Position numbers and translations under genes: made by a program. Shown here piece after piece: positions 51,665 through 61,087 of a DNA stretch of 64,000 nt. Position 1 is the stretch's first letter, and every line of letters begins with the position of its first letter. This DNA comes from Vibrio breoganii (GTDB lineage: Bacteria > Pseudomonadota > Gammaproteobacteria > Enterobacterales > Vibrionaceae), in contig NZ_CP016177.1 in NCBI RefSeq assembly GCF_001677275.1, positions 744,001-808,000 on the forward strand. The letters are read 5' to 3'. The notes beneath the pieces were generated by a model. That model did no database searches. It had not been told where the DNA came from and worked only from the letters and a program-made list of their open reading frames with translations.

Positions 51665-53797
51665 TTACTGAGTTGCTTGAATTGCTGTTAGAGCAACAGT
51701 GTAAACGATGTCGTCTACTAGTGCGCCGCGAGACAAGTCATTTACTGGCTTACGCATGCCCTGAAGCATTGGACCAATAGAGACTAGGTCTGCTGAACGC
51801 TGTACCGCTTTGTAAGTTGTGTTACCAGTGTTTAGGTCTGGGAATACAAATACAGTCGCTTTACCCGCTACAGGAGAGTTAGGTGCTTTAGAAGCCGCTA
51901 CGTTCTCCATGATTGCAGCATCGTACTGTAGAGGGCCGTCGATCACTAGATCAGGACGCTTCTCTTGAGCAAGCTTAGTTGCTTCACGTACTTTATCTAC
52001 GTCTGCACCTTTACCTGACTCGCCAGTAGAGTAAGAAATCATTGCAACGCGTGGGTCGATACCAAATGCAGATGCAGAATCAGCAGATTGGATAGCGATC
52101 TCAGCCAGTTGCTCAGCTGTTGGATCTGGGTTGATTGCACAGTCACCGTATACCAATACTTGATCAGGCAGAAGCATGAAGAAGATTGAAGAAACGATAG
52201 ACGCATCAGGTGCAGTCTTGATGATTTGGAACGGAGGAACGATAGTGTTTGCTGTGGTGTGAACCGCACCAGAAACTAGACCGTCTACTTCGCCTGCTTC
52301 CAACATCATAGTGCCAAGGAATACTGAGTCTTGTAGCTTCTCACGAGCAACAACTTCAGTCATGCCTTTCTTAGAGCGAAGCTCTACTAGGCGTGCAACG
52401 TAGTTTTCACGTACTGCTTCAGAGTCGATGATCTCAACGCCAGCGCCAAGCTCAACACCTTGTTGTGCTGCAACGCGACGGATTTCTTCTGGGTTACCAA
52501 GAAGTACACAAGTTGCGATACCGCGCTCAGCACAGATAGAAGCAGCTTTAACGGTACGTGGCTCATCACCTTCAGGAAGAACGATACGCTTGTTAGCACG
52601 ACGAGCATATTCTGTTAGCTGGTAACGGAATGCTGGTGGGCTTAGGCGACGAGATGCAACAACACCTTCAGTTAGAGAGTCGATCCATGGGCCGTCGATG
52701 TGGCTTGCAACGTGTTCGTTAACGAACTCGATACGCTCTTTATCGTCTGCAGGTACTTCAACGCTGAAGCTTTGCAGGTTAAGAGACGTCTGCCAAGTGT
52801 TACCTTGCGCCTTGAAGATAGGTAGGCCAGTATCGAATGCTGGCTTACATAGACCTTGAATTTCTTTCGGGATGTCGTAACCGCCCGTCAGAAGTACAGC
52901 ACCAATTTCAACACCGTTCATTGCTGCAAGAGCTGCTGCTACGATTACGTCTGGACGGTCTGCTGAAGTTACCAGTAGAGAACCTGGTTTGAAGTGCTCG
53001 ATCATGTTTGGTAGAGAGCGTGCACAGAAAGTGATGCTCTTAATACGACGGCTAGAGATTTCACCTTCGTTGATGATATCTGCATTAAGGTGCTTAGCCA
53101 TGTCGATAGCACGAGTCGCGATAAGCTCAACACTCCAAGGCACGCAACCTAGTACGCGTACTGGGCTAGTGTTGAAGATTTCCATCGCTTGGATGTTTGC
53201 TTGATGCGCTGCATCTGAATCGTCAAAGATTTCAGATAGGTCAGGACGAGTACGACCTGCTTCATCTACTGGAGCGTTAAGTTTGTTGATGATAACGCCA
53301 GAGATGTTTTTGTTTTTCTTGCCACCGAAGTTAGATACTGCAACTTCGATACGCTCTTTAAGCTGAGATGGATTGTACGTGCCAGGGGTTGCAACGAATA
53401 CGATCTCTGCGCCAAGAGTCTTAGCAATTTCTTCGTTTACTTGGTTTGCAAACGGGTGCTTACGAGTTGGAACAAGACCTTCAATCAGGGTCACGTCTGC
53501 ATCGTTAATTTGGTTGAAACGCTCAACGATTGTTTCTAGTAGTACATCCATTTGCTCGTTACGGATAAGCGCTTGCGCTTCATCCATAGGAGTTGGAGTA
53601 CCGATTTTGATATCGTTTGCTGATTCAAGAATGGTAGACGTTAGGTCAGGTTGGCTGCCACCAGTACGTGGCTGAGCGATAGGTTTGTAAAACGAAACGT
53701 TTACACCCTTGCGCTCCATTGCGCGGATAACACCCATGCTAACACTAGTAAGACCAACACCAGCGCTAATTGGGACAAGCATAATGGTACGAGACAT
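51665..53797 (-). CDS. pta: Phosphate acetyltransferase
   Basis: Pta interconverts acetyl-CoA and acetyl phosphate. The 710-residue long form has three parts. The N-terminal P-loop-like domain (about 1-230) has [11 protein letters not shown]. A DRTGG domain (about 230-370) follows. The C-terminal catalytic PTA_PTB domain (about 390-705) has [17 protein letters not shown] and [10 protein letters not shown]. It is co-oriented with and downstream of ackA, as usual, separated by a hairpin that may reduce read-through. Confidence 0.97.
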   Translation of the reverse strand: MSRTIMLVPISAGVGLTSVSMGVIRAMERKGVNVSFYKPIAQPRTGGSQPDLTSTILESANDIKIGTPTPMDEAQALIRNEQMDVLLETIVERFNQINDADVTLIEGLVPTRKHPFANQVNEEIAKTLGAEIVFVATPGTYNPSQLKERIEVAVSNFGGKKNKNISGVIINKLNAPVDEAGRTRPDLSEIFDDSDAAHQANIQAMEIFNTSPVRVLGCVPWSVELIATRAIDMAKHLNADIINEGEISSRRIKSITFCARSLPNMIEHFKPGSLLVTSADRPDVIVAAALAAMNGVEIGAVLLTGGYDIPKEIQGLCKPAFDTGLPIFKAQGNTWQTSLNLQSFSVEVPADDKERIEFVNEHVASHIDGPWIDSLTEGVVASRRLSPPAFRYQLTEYARRANKRIVLPEGDEPRTVKAASICAERGIATCVLLGNPEEIRRVAAQQGVELGAGVEIIDSEAVRENYVARLVELRSKKGMTEVVAREKLQDSVFLGTMMLEAGEVDGLVSGAVHTTANTIVPPFQIIKTAPDASIVSSIFFMLLPDQVLVYGDCAINPDPTAEQLAEIAIQSADSASAFGIDPRVAMISYSTGESGKGADVDKVREATKLAQEKRPDLVIDGPLQYDAAIMENVAASKAPNSPVAGKATVFVFPDLNTGNTTYKAVQRSADLVSIGPMLQGMRKPVNDLSRGALVDDIVYTVALTAIQATQ

Positions 53798-53857
53798 AGT
53801 CTGAAGACCTCGAAATGTAATAAAAAGTCACAGCTGGGGGACAGCTGAACCAAAACT

Positions 53858-53885
53858 AAACGGGTGAGGAAGACCTCACCCGTTT
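53858..53885 (-). terminator. Hairpin between ackA and pta
   Basis: A perfect 12-bp stem AAACGGGTGAGG/CCTCACCCGTTT with a 4-nt loop. The T-tail is short on the minus strand, so it may act as a partial terminator setting the ackA to pta ratio. Confidence 0.7.
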
Positions 53886-53891
53886 AAAAGA

Positions 53892-55088
53892 TTAAAGAGC
53901 AGCTAGACGAGCTGTGTCTTCTGCAATAACTAGCTCTTCGTTAGTAGAGATAACCATTGCTGGGATACGGCTGTCAGCAGAAGTGATAGTACCTTCGCCA
54001 CCGAAGCGAGCTTTAAGGTTTGCTTCACCATCTACTTCGATGCCGAAGATGCCTAGGCGGTTAAGAACCATTTCACGGATTGGAGCAGAGTTTTCGCCGA
54101 TACCACCAGTGAAAGTGATTGCGTCTAGACGACCATCTAGAGTTGCAGTGTAACCCGCAACGTACTTAGCTAGACGGTGACAGAACACGTCCATAGCACG
54201 AGTTGCTTCTTCTTTCTCGCCGTAGTTGTCTTCAACGAAACGACAGTCAGAAGTCACTTCAGTTAGACCTTGTAGACCAGACTCTTTAGTTAGCATAGTG
54301 TTGATTTGATCAACAGTGTAGCCTAGAGAGTCGTGCAGGTGGAAGATGATCGCAGGGTCAATGTCACCACAACGAGTACCCATTACTAGACCTTCAAGAG
54401 GAGTAAGACCCATAGAAGTATCTACAGATTGACCATTCTTAACAGCACACACAGAAGCGCCGTTACCTAGGTGACAGTTGATGATATTCACTTCTTCAAC
54501 TGGCTTGTTTAGTAGGCCTGCAACTTCACGAGTGATGAATAGGTGAGAAGTACCGTGCATGCCGTAACGACGGATGCCGTGCTCTTTGTACAGGTTGTAC
54601 GGTAGAGCGTATAGGTAAGACTCAGAAGGCATTGTTTGGTGGAACGCAGTGTCAAATACAGCAACGTTCTTTAGCTCAGGGAAGTTGTGCTTCGCTGCTT
54701 CAATACCAATGATGTGAGCTGGGTTGTGAAGAGGTGCGAAAGTCGCAGAATCTTGAATACCCTTAAGAACTTCATCAGTGATAAGTGCAGATTGAGTGAA
54801 CTGCTCGCCACCGTGAACGATACGATGACCGATCGCGCCTAGGTTTTCTTTAAGTTCAGGCTTAGAAGCAAGAATAGTTTCTACCATGAATGCTAGTGCT
54901 TCTTCGTGAGCTGCGCCGTCGCCTAATTGAGCTTCGTGCTTACCGTCAAGTTTCCACTTGATACGAGCTTCAGGAAGGTGCAGACACTCTGCAAGGCCTG
55001 TTAGGTGCTCTGCTCCTGATTCTGCGTCAACAACAGCAAATTTAAGAGAAGAACTACCGCAGTTTAAAACTAAAACTAGCTTGGACAT
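53892..55088 (-). CDS. ackA: Acetate kinase
   Basis: AckA makes ATP and acetate from acetyl phosphate, or the reverse. The 398-residue ASKHA-fold enzyme has [10 protein letters not shown] near 8-17. His-Arg-Ile-Val-His-Gly-Gly lies near 87, Phe-Asp-Thr-Ala-Phe-His near 143, His-Leu-Gly-Asn-Gly-Ala-Ser near 206 and Phe-Thr-Gly-Gly-Ile-Gly-Glu-Asn near 326. It starts at ATG 55088 and ends in Ala-Ala-Leu. It is divergent from yfbV across 330 bp with unusual inverted repeats. Confidence 0.97.
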   Translation of the reverse strand: MSKLVLVLNCGSSSLKFAVVDAESGAEHLTGLAECLHLPEARIKWKLDGKHEAQLGDGAAHEEALAFMVETILASKPELKENLGAIGHRIVHGGEQFTQSALITDEVLKGIQDSATFAPLHNPAHIIGIEAAKHNFPELKNVAVFDTAFHQTMPSESYLYALPYNLYKEHGIRRYGMHGTSHLFITREVAGLLNKPVEEVNIINCHLGNGASVCAVKNGQSVDTSMGLTPLEGLVMGTRCGDIDPAIIFHLHDSLGYTVDQINTMLTKESGLQGLTEVTSDCRFVEDNYGEKEEATRAMDVFCHRLAKYVAGYTATLDGRLDAITFTGGIGENSAPIREMVLNRLGIFGIEVDGEANLKARFGGEGTITSADSRIPAMVISTNEELVIAEDTARLAAL

Positions 55089-55238
55089 GTTTGTTTACCT
55101 GTATTTCATCTGATTATTCAGAAAGAATGAATTTAGTCTTCAAGAGTAGTCGAGTTTCAGTGTTGAAAGACTACTCTGTTTTTAATTGCAACAATTTCCC
55201 TTTGTTGACCGTATATACCTTTCAAGATACGTTTTTCA

Positions 55239-55326
55239 ATCCTTGCTAACACGCCTTGCTCTCGCCTAATATGTAGTTAGGCATGATGCTATGGACGAGA
55301 CGCTGACAAGGATAGCGATATTAGGC
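55239..55326. other. Candidate structured leader with competing stems, ackA/yfbV divergent region
   Basis: GCCTAATAT (55264-55272) can pair either with TTAGGC (55277-55282, 6 bp) or with ATATTAGGC (55318-55326, perfect 9 bp). ATCCTTG (55239-55245) pairs with CAAGGAT (55307-55313), which crosses the 9-bp option. The stems are mutually exclusive or form a pseudoknot, as in some leader switches. It lies 150-240 nt upstream of ackA and about 95 nt upstream of yfbV; the orientation of use is unknown. It could also be just a decayed repeat. Confidence 0.4.
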
Positions 55327-55418
55327 AAATATAACAAAAAAAATTGAAATTTCTTTATCTTTTATCAATTTTTTGTGGTTATTTTTTAAATCTTCAACTT
55401 TTTTTTAGCGGTTTGGGT

Positions 55419-55871
55419 ATGGTTGAGAAAGTCGGAATGCTTCACAGATTAAAAGACGGTCAGACGTACATGGATCTTTGGCCCATGCGAAAAGAGCTTT
55501 CGCCAATGTTTCCTGAGCATCGCATTATTACAGCCACTCGATTTGGCGTAAGAGTCATGCCTGCAGTCGCAGCTATTAGCGTATTAACACAATTGACCTT
55601 CCAAAATGGCTCAGGACTATCGCAAGCGATCATCGTTGCTCTGTTTGCGATTAGTTTGCCGGTTCAAGGTTTTTGGTGGCTTGGGACTCGCTCTAATACG
55701 CAACTGCCTCCAGCACTTGCCAACTGGTATCGAGAGATCCACCAAAAGATCTTAGATTCCGGGGCGGCGCTCGAACCACCCAAAGCAAAACCTCGTTACA
55801 AAGAGTTAGCTCAGCTATTGAATCGTGCATTTAGGCAACTCGATAAAAACGTATTAGAGCGCTGGTTCTAA
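55419..55871 (+). CDS. yfbV: YfbV (UPF0208) membrane protein
   Basis: A 150-residue inner-membrane protein with two helices (about 45-65 and 72-88), matching the UPF0208 layout. Motifs are [10 protein letters not shown] near 13, Arg-Phe-Gly-Val-Arg-Val-Met-Pro near 41, [10 protein letters not shown] near 84, and Ala-Phe-Arg-Gln-Leu-Asp-Lys at the end. In E. coli YfbV affects the Ter macrodomain, and yfbV-ackA adjacency is conserved. The start is ATG 55419 or ATG 55437; neither has a strong ribosome site, and the upstream hydrophobic extension to 55344 is rejected. Confidence 0.88.
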   Translation: MVEKVGMLHRLKDGQTYMDLWPMRKELSPMFPEHRIITATRFGVRVMPAVAAISVLTQLTFQNGSGLSQAIIVALFAISLPVQGFWWLGTRSNTQLPPALANWYREIHQKILDSGAALEPPKAKPRYKELAQLLNRAFRQLDKNVLERWF

Positions 55872-56185
55872 ATACTCTCTCTTTCTAAACGGCTTTTTCT
55901 TCCCTAGTAGAGTGTGCTTTTTGATGAAGTGCGCTCACCTCGTTTCATATCCTTTTCCTCAAATCGCTTTTTTCTGTGACATTTTCTTAACATTTCCACA
56001 AATAAGAGAGCTAAGTCACTTTGTTGGCTTTTGTTTTCTAACTCTTACTGGTAATAATAGATGTCTAGAGTGCTCTGTTTTGATTAAAGAAACATCGAAT
56101 TAACGGTTATTTGATGCTTGTTTGTTCATTATAGCCTCTAAAAGGACATTTAATTCAGCTCTATCTGCTGATTCAAGGAGTGAAA
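55872..56185. other. Upstream region of the ABC importer genes
   Basis: A 314-bp AT-rich gap without a credible gene. A 63-codon frame at 55912-56103 lacks a ribosome site and family features. It leads to AGGAG before ATG 56186. I see no recognisable TrpR, TyrR or CRP site. Confidence 0.55.
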
Positions 56186-57151
56186 ATGAAGACAAATAAG
56201 ATGATTGCCACCGCATGTTTAGTCGGTGCTGCGCTTCTATCTAGTACCAGTGTTATGGCAAAAACAGCTAAAGTGGCGGTCTCTCAGATTGTTGAACACC
56301 CGGCATTAGACGCAACGCGACAAGGCCTGCTCGATGGTCTAAAAGCGAAAGGGTATGAAGAAGGTAAGAACCTTGAGTTCGACTATAAAACCGCTCAAGG
56401 TAACCCAGCCATCGCGGTGCAGATTGCTCGCCAGTTTGTGGGTGAAAATCCTGATGTCTTAGTGGGCATTGCGACACCAACCGCTCAAGCGCTGGCGTCT
56501 GCGACTCGCTCCATTCCTATTGTATTTACCGCAGTGACTGATCCGGTAGGGGCAAAGCTTGTTCCGCATTTAGATAAACCTGGCAAGAATGTAACGGGTC
56601 TTTCAGATCTATCTCCTGTGGCTCAGCACGTCCAGCTAATCCAAGAAATATTGCCTGATGTACAAACCATTGGTGTGGTGTACAACCCAGGCGAAGCTAA
56701 CGCAGTAAGCCTAGTTCAACTGTTAAAAGCGGCGGCAAAAGAACAAGGCTTAACAGTTATCGAGTCTACAGCTCTGAAGAGTGCGGATGTGTTGTCTGCA
56801 ACTCAAGCTATTGTTGCAGAAGCTGATGTTATCTATGCACCAACGGATAATACGGTCGCAAGTGCCATTGAGGGCATGATTGTCGCAGCTAACCAAGCCA
56901 ATAAACCCGTATTTGGCGGAGCAACGTCTTACGTTGAGAAGGGCGCAATTGCTAGCTTAGGTTTTGATTACTACCAAGTTGGTGTGCAAACTGCCGATTA
57001 TGTTGCAGCAATTCTAGATGGCAAAGAGCCTGGCTCACTAGATGTAAAGATTGCCGAAGGATCTGATATTGCAATCAGCGAAACGGCAGCTAAAAAACTA
57101 GGCATTAGCATTCCTCAATCTGTTGTAGCTCGAGCTACCCAAGTTAAATAA
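56186..57151 (+). CDS. ABC importer substrate-binding protein (TrpX-like, PF04392 type)
   Basis: A 321-residue periplasmic protein. The signal peptide is cut after Ser-Val-Met-Ala near residue 26. Val-Ala-Val-Ser-Gln-Ile-Val-Glu-His-Pro-Ala-Leu-Asp follows, then Pro-Thr-Ala-Gln-Ala-Leu-Ala near 95 and Val-Phe-Thr-Ala-Val-Thr-Asp-Pro-Val-Gly-Ala near 113. Ala-Pro-Thr-Asp-Asn-Thr-Val lies near 216. These are signatures of the ABC_sub_bind family, linked to aromatic amino acid uptake (TrpXYZ in streptococci); the ligand here is inferred. ATG 56186 after AAGGAGTGAAA is preferred to the in-frame GTG 56180, which overlaps the ribosome site. Confidence 0.88.
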   Translation: MKTNKMIATACLVGAALLSSTSVMAKTAKVAVSQIVEHPALDATRQGLLDGLKAKGYEEGKNLEFDYKTAQGNPAIAVQIARQFVGENPDVLVGIATPTAQALASATRSIPIVFTAVTDPVGAKLVPHLDKPGKNVTGLSDLSPVAQHVQLIQEILPDVQTIGVVYNPGEANAVSLVQLLKAAAKEQGLTVIESTALKSADVLSATQAIVAEADVIYAPTDNTVASAIEGMIVAANQANKPVFGGATSYVEKGAIASLGFDYYQVGVQTADYVAAILDGKEPGSLDVKIAEGSDIAISETAAKKLGISIPQSVVARATQVK

Positions 57152-57157
57152 GTAAGT

Positions 57158-57180
57158 AGCCAGCCTCAGGGCTGGCTTTT
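57158..57180 (+). terminator. Hairpin after the binding-protein gene
   Basis: A perfect 8-bp stem AGCCAGCC-TCAG-GGCTGGCT followed by TTT. The short T-tail suggests partial termination, yielding more binding protein than membrane subunits. Confidence 0.75.
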
Positions 57181-57216
57181 CCACTTTGTGGAGCTTAGAG
57201 CAGCGAAGGAGTATGT

Positions 57217-58134
57217 ATGTCTGCTTTTGCATTTTTTGGGGCACTTGAACTTGGGCTGGTGTACGGCCTTGTTGCATTAGGTGTTTATCTTACCTTTCGC
57301 GTTTTAGATTTCCCCGATCTGAGCGTAGATGGTTCTTTTCCTATGGGCGCTGCGGTCGCAGCCACCGCGATAGTAGCGGGTATCAACCCTTGGCTGGCGA
57401 CAGGAATGGCCATAGTCGCGGGTTCTATGACCGGCTGGGTAACGGCTTTTCTTGCGGTACGTTGCGGCATTTTACATTTGCTTGCTTCCATTCTTACCAT
57501 GATTGCCGCCTTCTCAATCAATATCCGCATTATGGGTAGACCTAACGTAGCCTTGCTGGGTGAAGAGACTATTCTTACCCCGTTTGAGAGTATCGGCGAT
57601 CCTATGCTGATTCGCCCTCTAGTGGTGGGCGTTCTCGTTCTTGTTGCTGCCATGTTTATTATCCGACTGCTGAATAGTGATTTTGGTCTTGGCCTTAGAG
57701 CGACAGGCGTAAACGCACGCATGGTCCGAGCGCAAGGTGGAAGTACGTCTTTCTATACCTACTTTGGACTAGCTTTGTCTAACGGCTTTGTCGGCTTTGC
57801 GGGCGCACTATTTGCGCAAACCAATAGCTTTGCTGATGTGACATCTGGAGTGGGAACCATAGTCGTGGGCTTAGCGGCGGTGATTTTGGGGCAAACTCTT
57901 ATCCCAGGGCGAAGAATCTGGGTAGCGGTAACAGCCGTTATTGTTGGTTCGGTCTTGTATCGTTTGGCGGTCGCTTTTGCGTTAAGTTCGGGCATGTTTG
58001 GTTTGCAAGCATCCGATCTTAACTTGGTGACGGCTGTTTTGGTTGCGGTGGCATTGATTGCGCCGAAGATGAAGGCGAAATACAAAGCGAAACAAAAACT
58101 GCAACAAGCGCGCACTAATAAGGAGGTGGCATGA
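57217..58134 (+). CDS. ABC importer permease (BPD_transp_2 type)
   Basis: A 305-residue inner-membrane protein with about eight to nine helices. Residues 12-40 (Gly-Leu-Val-Tyr-Gly-Leu-Val-Ala-Leu-Gly-Val-Tyr, then Phe-Pro-Asp-Leu-Ser-Val-Asp-Gly-Ser-Phe) are diagnostic of the permease partner of PF04392 binding proteins. Further motifs are Gly-Leu-Gly-Leu-Arg-Ala-Thr-Gly-Val-Asn near 150 and Ala-Leu-Ser-Asn-Gly-Phe-Val-Gly near 187. ATG 57217 follows AAGGAG. The stop overlaps the ATPase start by ATGA (58131-58134), so the two are coupled. Confidence 0.92.
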   Translation: MSAFAFFGALELGLVYGLVALGVYLTFRVLDFPDLSVDGSFPMGAAVAATAIVAGINPWLATGMAIVAGSMTGWVTAFLAVRCGILHLLASILTMIAAFSINIRIMGRPNVALLGEETILTPFESIGDPMLIRPLVVGVLVLVAAMFIIRLLNSDFGLGLRATGVNARMVRAQGGSTSFYTYFGLALSNGFVGFAGALFAQTNSFADVTSGVGTIVVGLAAVILGQTLIPGRRIWVAVTAVIVGSVLYRLAVAFALSSGMFGLQASDLNLVTAVLVAVALIAPKMKAKYKAKQKLQQARTNKEVA

Positions 58135-58925
58135 TTGAATTAAGTAATATCCAAGTCACCTTTAATCCTGGCACTATTTTGGAAAACCGAGCTTTGCGCG
58201 GAGTCGACCTTGTCGTGCCTGAGCATGAGTTTTTGACTGTTATTGGCTCAAATGGCGCAGGGAAGTCAACCCTGCTCGGGGCGGTAACCGGTGAAACGCC
58301 TATGGTAGGAGGCAGCGTTGTTATCGATGGTATTGATGTCACGCGGCGTCCGGTGCACCAAAGAGCAAGTCTATGCGCTCGAGTATTCCAAGACCCTTTA
58401 GCGGGCACGTGTGGCGACCTTACGATTGAAGAGAATATGGCTCTAGCCTATCGCCGAGGACACCGACGTGGTTGGAGCTTAGCTTTATCGAGCAAGCGCA
58501 GAAAACTATTTCAAGATCGTATCGCTATATTAGGATTGGGGTTAGAAGATAGGCTTGGCGATAGCATTGGCCTTCTCTCTGGCGGCCAACGTCAAGCGGT
58601 AAGCCTGGTTATGGCCACTCTATCAGGCAGTAAACTTCTATTGCTGGATGAGCACACCGCAGCGCTTGATCCTCGCATGGCCGCTTTCGTCATAGATCTA
58701 ACCAAGAAGGTAGTGAAAGAGTTCGACCTCACCGCGATGATGGTAACCCACTCAATGAAGGATGCTTTGGCTTGTGGTGATCGTACGGTAATGCTGCACC
58801 AAGGTGAGATTGTGTTGGATGTCGCGGGCGAGCAACGAGCTAATATGGGCGTTCCAGATTTACTGGATATGTTCAGTAAAGTTCGCGGTGAAGAGCTTAC
58901 TGATGATGGGTTGTTACTCAGTTAG
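58131..58925 (+). CDS. ABC importer ATP-binding protein
   Basis: A 264-residue ATPase that drives the importer. Walker A is Gly-Ser-Asn-Gly-Ala-Gly-Lys-Ser-Thr near 38-46. The Q-loop is Val-Phe-Gln-Asp-Pro near 85, and the signature is Leu-Ser-Gly-Gly-Gln-Arg-Gln near 149. Walker B is Leu-Leu-Leu-Leu-Asp-Glu-His-Thr-Ala near 169, and the switch His lies in Val-Thr-His-Ser. The signature and the Asp-Glu-His (in place of Asp-Glu-Pro) are normal for this subfamily. AGGAGG precedes the ATG. It ends the three-gene operon. Confidence 0.93.
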   Translation: MIELSNIQVTFNPGTILENRALRGVDLVVPEHEFLTVIGSNGAGKSTLLGAVTGETPMVGGSVVIDGIDVTRRPVHQRASLCARVFQDPLAGTCGDLTIEENMALAYRRGHRRGWSLALSSKRRKLFQDRIAILGLGLEDRLGDSIGLLSGGQRQAVSLVMATLSGSKLLLLDEHTAALDPRMAAFVIDLTKKVVKEFDLTAMMVTHSMKDALACGDRTVMLHQGEIVLDVAGEQRANMGVPDLLDMFSKVRGEELTDDGLLLS

Positions 58926-58953
58926 CCGATAACTCTACGCTATTATCTCTACA

Positions 58954-58995
58954 AAGCGTGATCTCCCCTTGATATGCGGTGGATCGCGCTTTTTT
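58954..58995 (+). terminator. Intrinsic terminator of the ABC importer operon
   Basis: AAGCGTGATC (58954-58963) pairs with GATCGCGCTT (58982-58991) with one mismatch, followed by a T-run. Confidence 0.75.
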
Positions 58996-59048
58996 ATCCC
59001 TGAATAATTCACTAATTTGTGGGCAAATCGTTCCGTTTCGGAGTTTGT

Positions 59049-60890
59049 ATGCAAAGCCCATTTCTGTTTCATCCTCAATCGAGTGATAGTCTTACCTTTG
59101 ATGGTACTCATTTAACCGCAACACTGTTTGTTGAACCTATTGATGGCATACAGCAAGTCGTCATCAGGCATGAGCCGGACAATGAGCAGTTTTATATCCC
59201 AATGTCTCAAATTAAAGATGCTTCTAAGGGACGACTGCAGGTATGGCAGGCTCGCTTTCCTATTAATGAAGATAGAGAGGTCTCTCACTATGTGTTCAAG
59301 GTACAGACCAATACGGCTCAGTATTGGTTAGATGCGCGCGGTGTTTCTAACCGTATTCCACCAAAGGAAGTTCATTTCAAATACAACGCTCAGCATCGCC
59401 CTGCGGATTGGGTTCAGAGTCAGGTTTTCTATCAGGTATTCCCAGATCGCTTTTGCAATGGCAACCCAGACATTGGCGTTTCCAGTGGAGAGTACAGCAT
59501 CAAACAAGGAACGGTTGCTGCGATTGAATCTGAATGGGGCACGCCCATCAACAATGATGAATCAATGTCCGTTCAGTTCTTCAATGGCGACATTGCAGGC
59601 ATTTACTCTAAGTTGGATTATTTGCAGGATTTGGGCGTAACAACCCTGTATCTCAACCCTGTATTTAGCTCTCTTAGTAACCATAAATACGATACGACAG
59701 ACTATTTTAATGTTGATCCGCACATTGGCGACAATGAACAGCTCGCTGAGCTATGCCAAGAGGTTCATCGCCGTGGTATGAGGATAGTGCTGGATGCGGT
59801 ATTCAATCATACCTCTGCTGAACACCCTTGGTTTGATAGAAGCGGCAAGGGCACCGACGGGGCGTACCATAACCTTGACTCCAAATATCGAGATTATTAC
59901 TTCTTTGATGGGCAATCACAAAACTACGAGGGATGGAACGGCGTTCAAAACCTGCCAGTACTTAACTTCGAGCACCCAGAAGTGCGCGATTATATTTATG
60001 ACTCCGACTCCGCAGTCATAAAGCATTGGCTACGTCCTCCGTACAGTATTGATGGCTGGCGCTTTGACGTGATTCACATGTTAGGCGAGGGCAAGGGCGC
60101 CTACAACAATGCGCACTATGTCAAAGCATTTCGTGATGCCACCAAACAAGAAAACAGCGAGGCGCTAGTGCTCGGTGAGCACTTCTTTGAAGCCACCTCA
60201 TGGCTGCAAGGAGACCAAGAAGATGGCGCAATGAACTACTATGGGTTTGCTCATCCCGTGCGCGCATTTTTCGCCAACCAAGATATCGCTTATGACCCTA
60301 TTTCTTTATCTAGTAGTGAGTTTCAGCAATGGTTACTAGAAGCAAAAGCTAAGGTTCCTTGGCATAATCAGTTGGCACAATTGAACCAGCTAGACAGCCA
60401 CGATACTGCGCGCTTTATTACCTTGTTGAAGGGTGATGAGGATAAAATGCGCCAAGCAGGTCTGCTCTTGATGACGTACATCGGTGTGCCGTGCCTTTAT
60501 TATGGTACCGAGGTAGGCCTTGAGGGTGAGAACGATCCCGACAACCGACGCACCTTCCCGTGGGAGCGTGTTGAGCATTCGCAGTGGGTACCATTCTTCA
60601 AGAAAATGCTGGCATTGAGGCACAAGTACAAGGCGCTACAAAGTGGTGATCTGCACTTCTTTGAAAGCCAAAATGAGCAACTAGCTTTTGCACGAAGCTT
60701 TGGTGATGAACAGCTGGTAGCGTTATTCAATAACAGTGATAAGCCAAGCGAGTTCCGTGTGCCAGTGTGGCAATTAGGATTAGAGAGCGGTTCAGCCGAA
60801 AGTGTGCTTTCAGAAGAACATGTATCCATTGAAAAGGGTGAGCTTGTGGTGACCTTAAGTGGTAAAGGCTGCGACCTAATCAAGCTATAA
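59049..60890 (+). CDS. malZ: Maltodextrin glucosidase
   Basis: MalZ releases glucose from the reducing end of maltodextrins in the cytoplasm. The 613-residue GH13 enzyme has an N-terminal beta domain (about 1-120) and a barrel (about 130-510). The first barrel motifs are Gln-Val-Phe-Tyr-Gln-Val-Phe-Pro-Asp-Arg-Phe and Val-Leu-Asp-Ala-Val-Phe-Asn-His. The nucleophile Asp340 lies in Asp-Gly-Trp-Arg-Phe-Asp-Val. The acid/base Glu377 lies in Leu-Gly-Glu-His-Phe, and the third Asp in Leu-Asp-Ser-His-Asp-Thr-Ala-Arg. It aligns along its length with E. coli MalZ from memory. ATG 59049 follows CGGAG; an upstream in-frame start at 59019 lacks a ribosome site. No other mal gene is nearby. Confidence 0.93.
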   Translation: MQSPFLFHPQSSDSLTFDGTHLTATLFVEPIDGIQQVVIRHEPDNEQFYIPMSQIKDASKGRLQVWQARFPINEDREVSHYVFKVQTNTAQYWLDARGVSNRIPPKEVHFKYNAQHRPADWVQSQVFYQVFPDRFCNGNPDIGVSSGEYSIKQGTVAAIESEWGTPINNDESMSVQFFNGDIAGIYSKLDYLQDLGVTTLYLNPVFSSLSNHKYDTTDYFNVDPHIGDNEQLAELCQEVHRRGMRIVLDAVFNHTSAEHPWFDRSGKGTDGAYHNLDSKYRDYYFFDGQSQNYEGWNGVQNLPVLNFEHPEVRDYIYDSDSAVIKHWLRPPYSIDGWRFDVIHMLGEGKGAYNNAHYVKAFRDATKQENSEALVLGEHFFEATSWLQGDQEDGAMNYYGFAHPVRAFFANQDIAYDPISLSSSEFQQWLLEAKAKVPWHNQLAQLNQLDSHDTARFITLLKGDEDKMRQAGLLLMTYIGVPCLYYGTEVGLEGENDPDNRRTFPWERVEHSQWVPFFKKMLALRHKYKALQSGDLHFFESQNEQLAFARSFGDEQLVALFNNSDKPSEFRVPVWQLGLESGSAESVLSEEHVSIEKGELVVTLSGKGCDLIKL

Positions 60891-60911
60891 CTATTTGAAT
60901 GAAATAAAGAA

Positions 60912-60946
60912 AACGACCTTTAATATGTATGGAATTAAAGGTCGTT
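60912..60946 (-). terminator. Terminator between malZ and dusC
   Basis: A perfect 13-bp stem (60912-60924 with 60934-60946) and 9-nt loop. On the minus strand it is followed by TTTCTTTATTTC, so it best serves dusC after read-through of the heptamer array. On the plus strand it is followed by AAAAGAA, and malZ would depend on the stem alone. Confidence 0.8.
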
Positions 60947-60961
60947 AAAAGAATCTCAGTT

Positions 60962-61080
60962 CTAGAACCTAGAACCTAGAACCTAGAACCCAGAACCCAG
61001 AACCCAGAACCTAGAACCCAGAACCTAGAACCTAGAACCCAGAACCCAGAACCTAGAACCTAGAACCCAGAACCCAGACT
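60962..61080. repeat. Heptamer tandem repeat, 17 units
   Basis: Seventeen consecutive 7-bp units of CTAGAAC or CCAGAAC fill exactly 119 bp; the last unit is CCAGACT. The order of variants (T for CTAGAAC, C for CCAGAAC) is TTTT CCC T C TT CC TT CC, so the last eight units form two copies of a 28-bp higher-order repeat. It lies 7 nt after the dusC stop codon and is a likely length-variable locus. Confidence 0.95.
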
Positions 61081-61087
61081 CTTAGCC

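Noticed and set aside
55912..56103. A 63-codon frame upstream of the ABC importer
   Set aside because: Cys/Phe-rich, no ribosome site, unusual composition and no plausible signal peptide.
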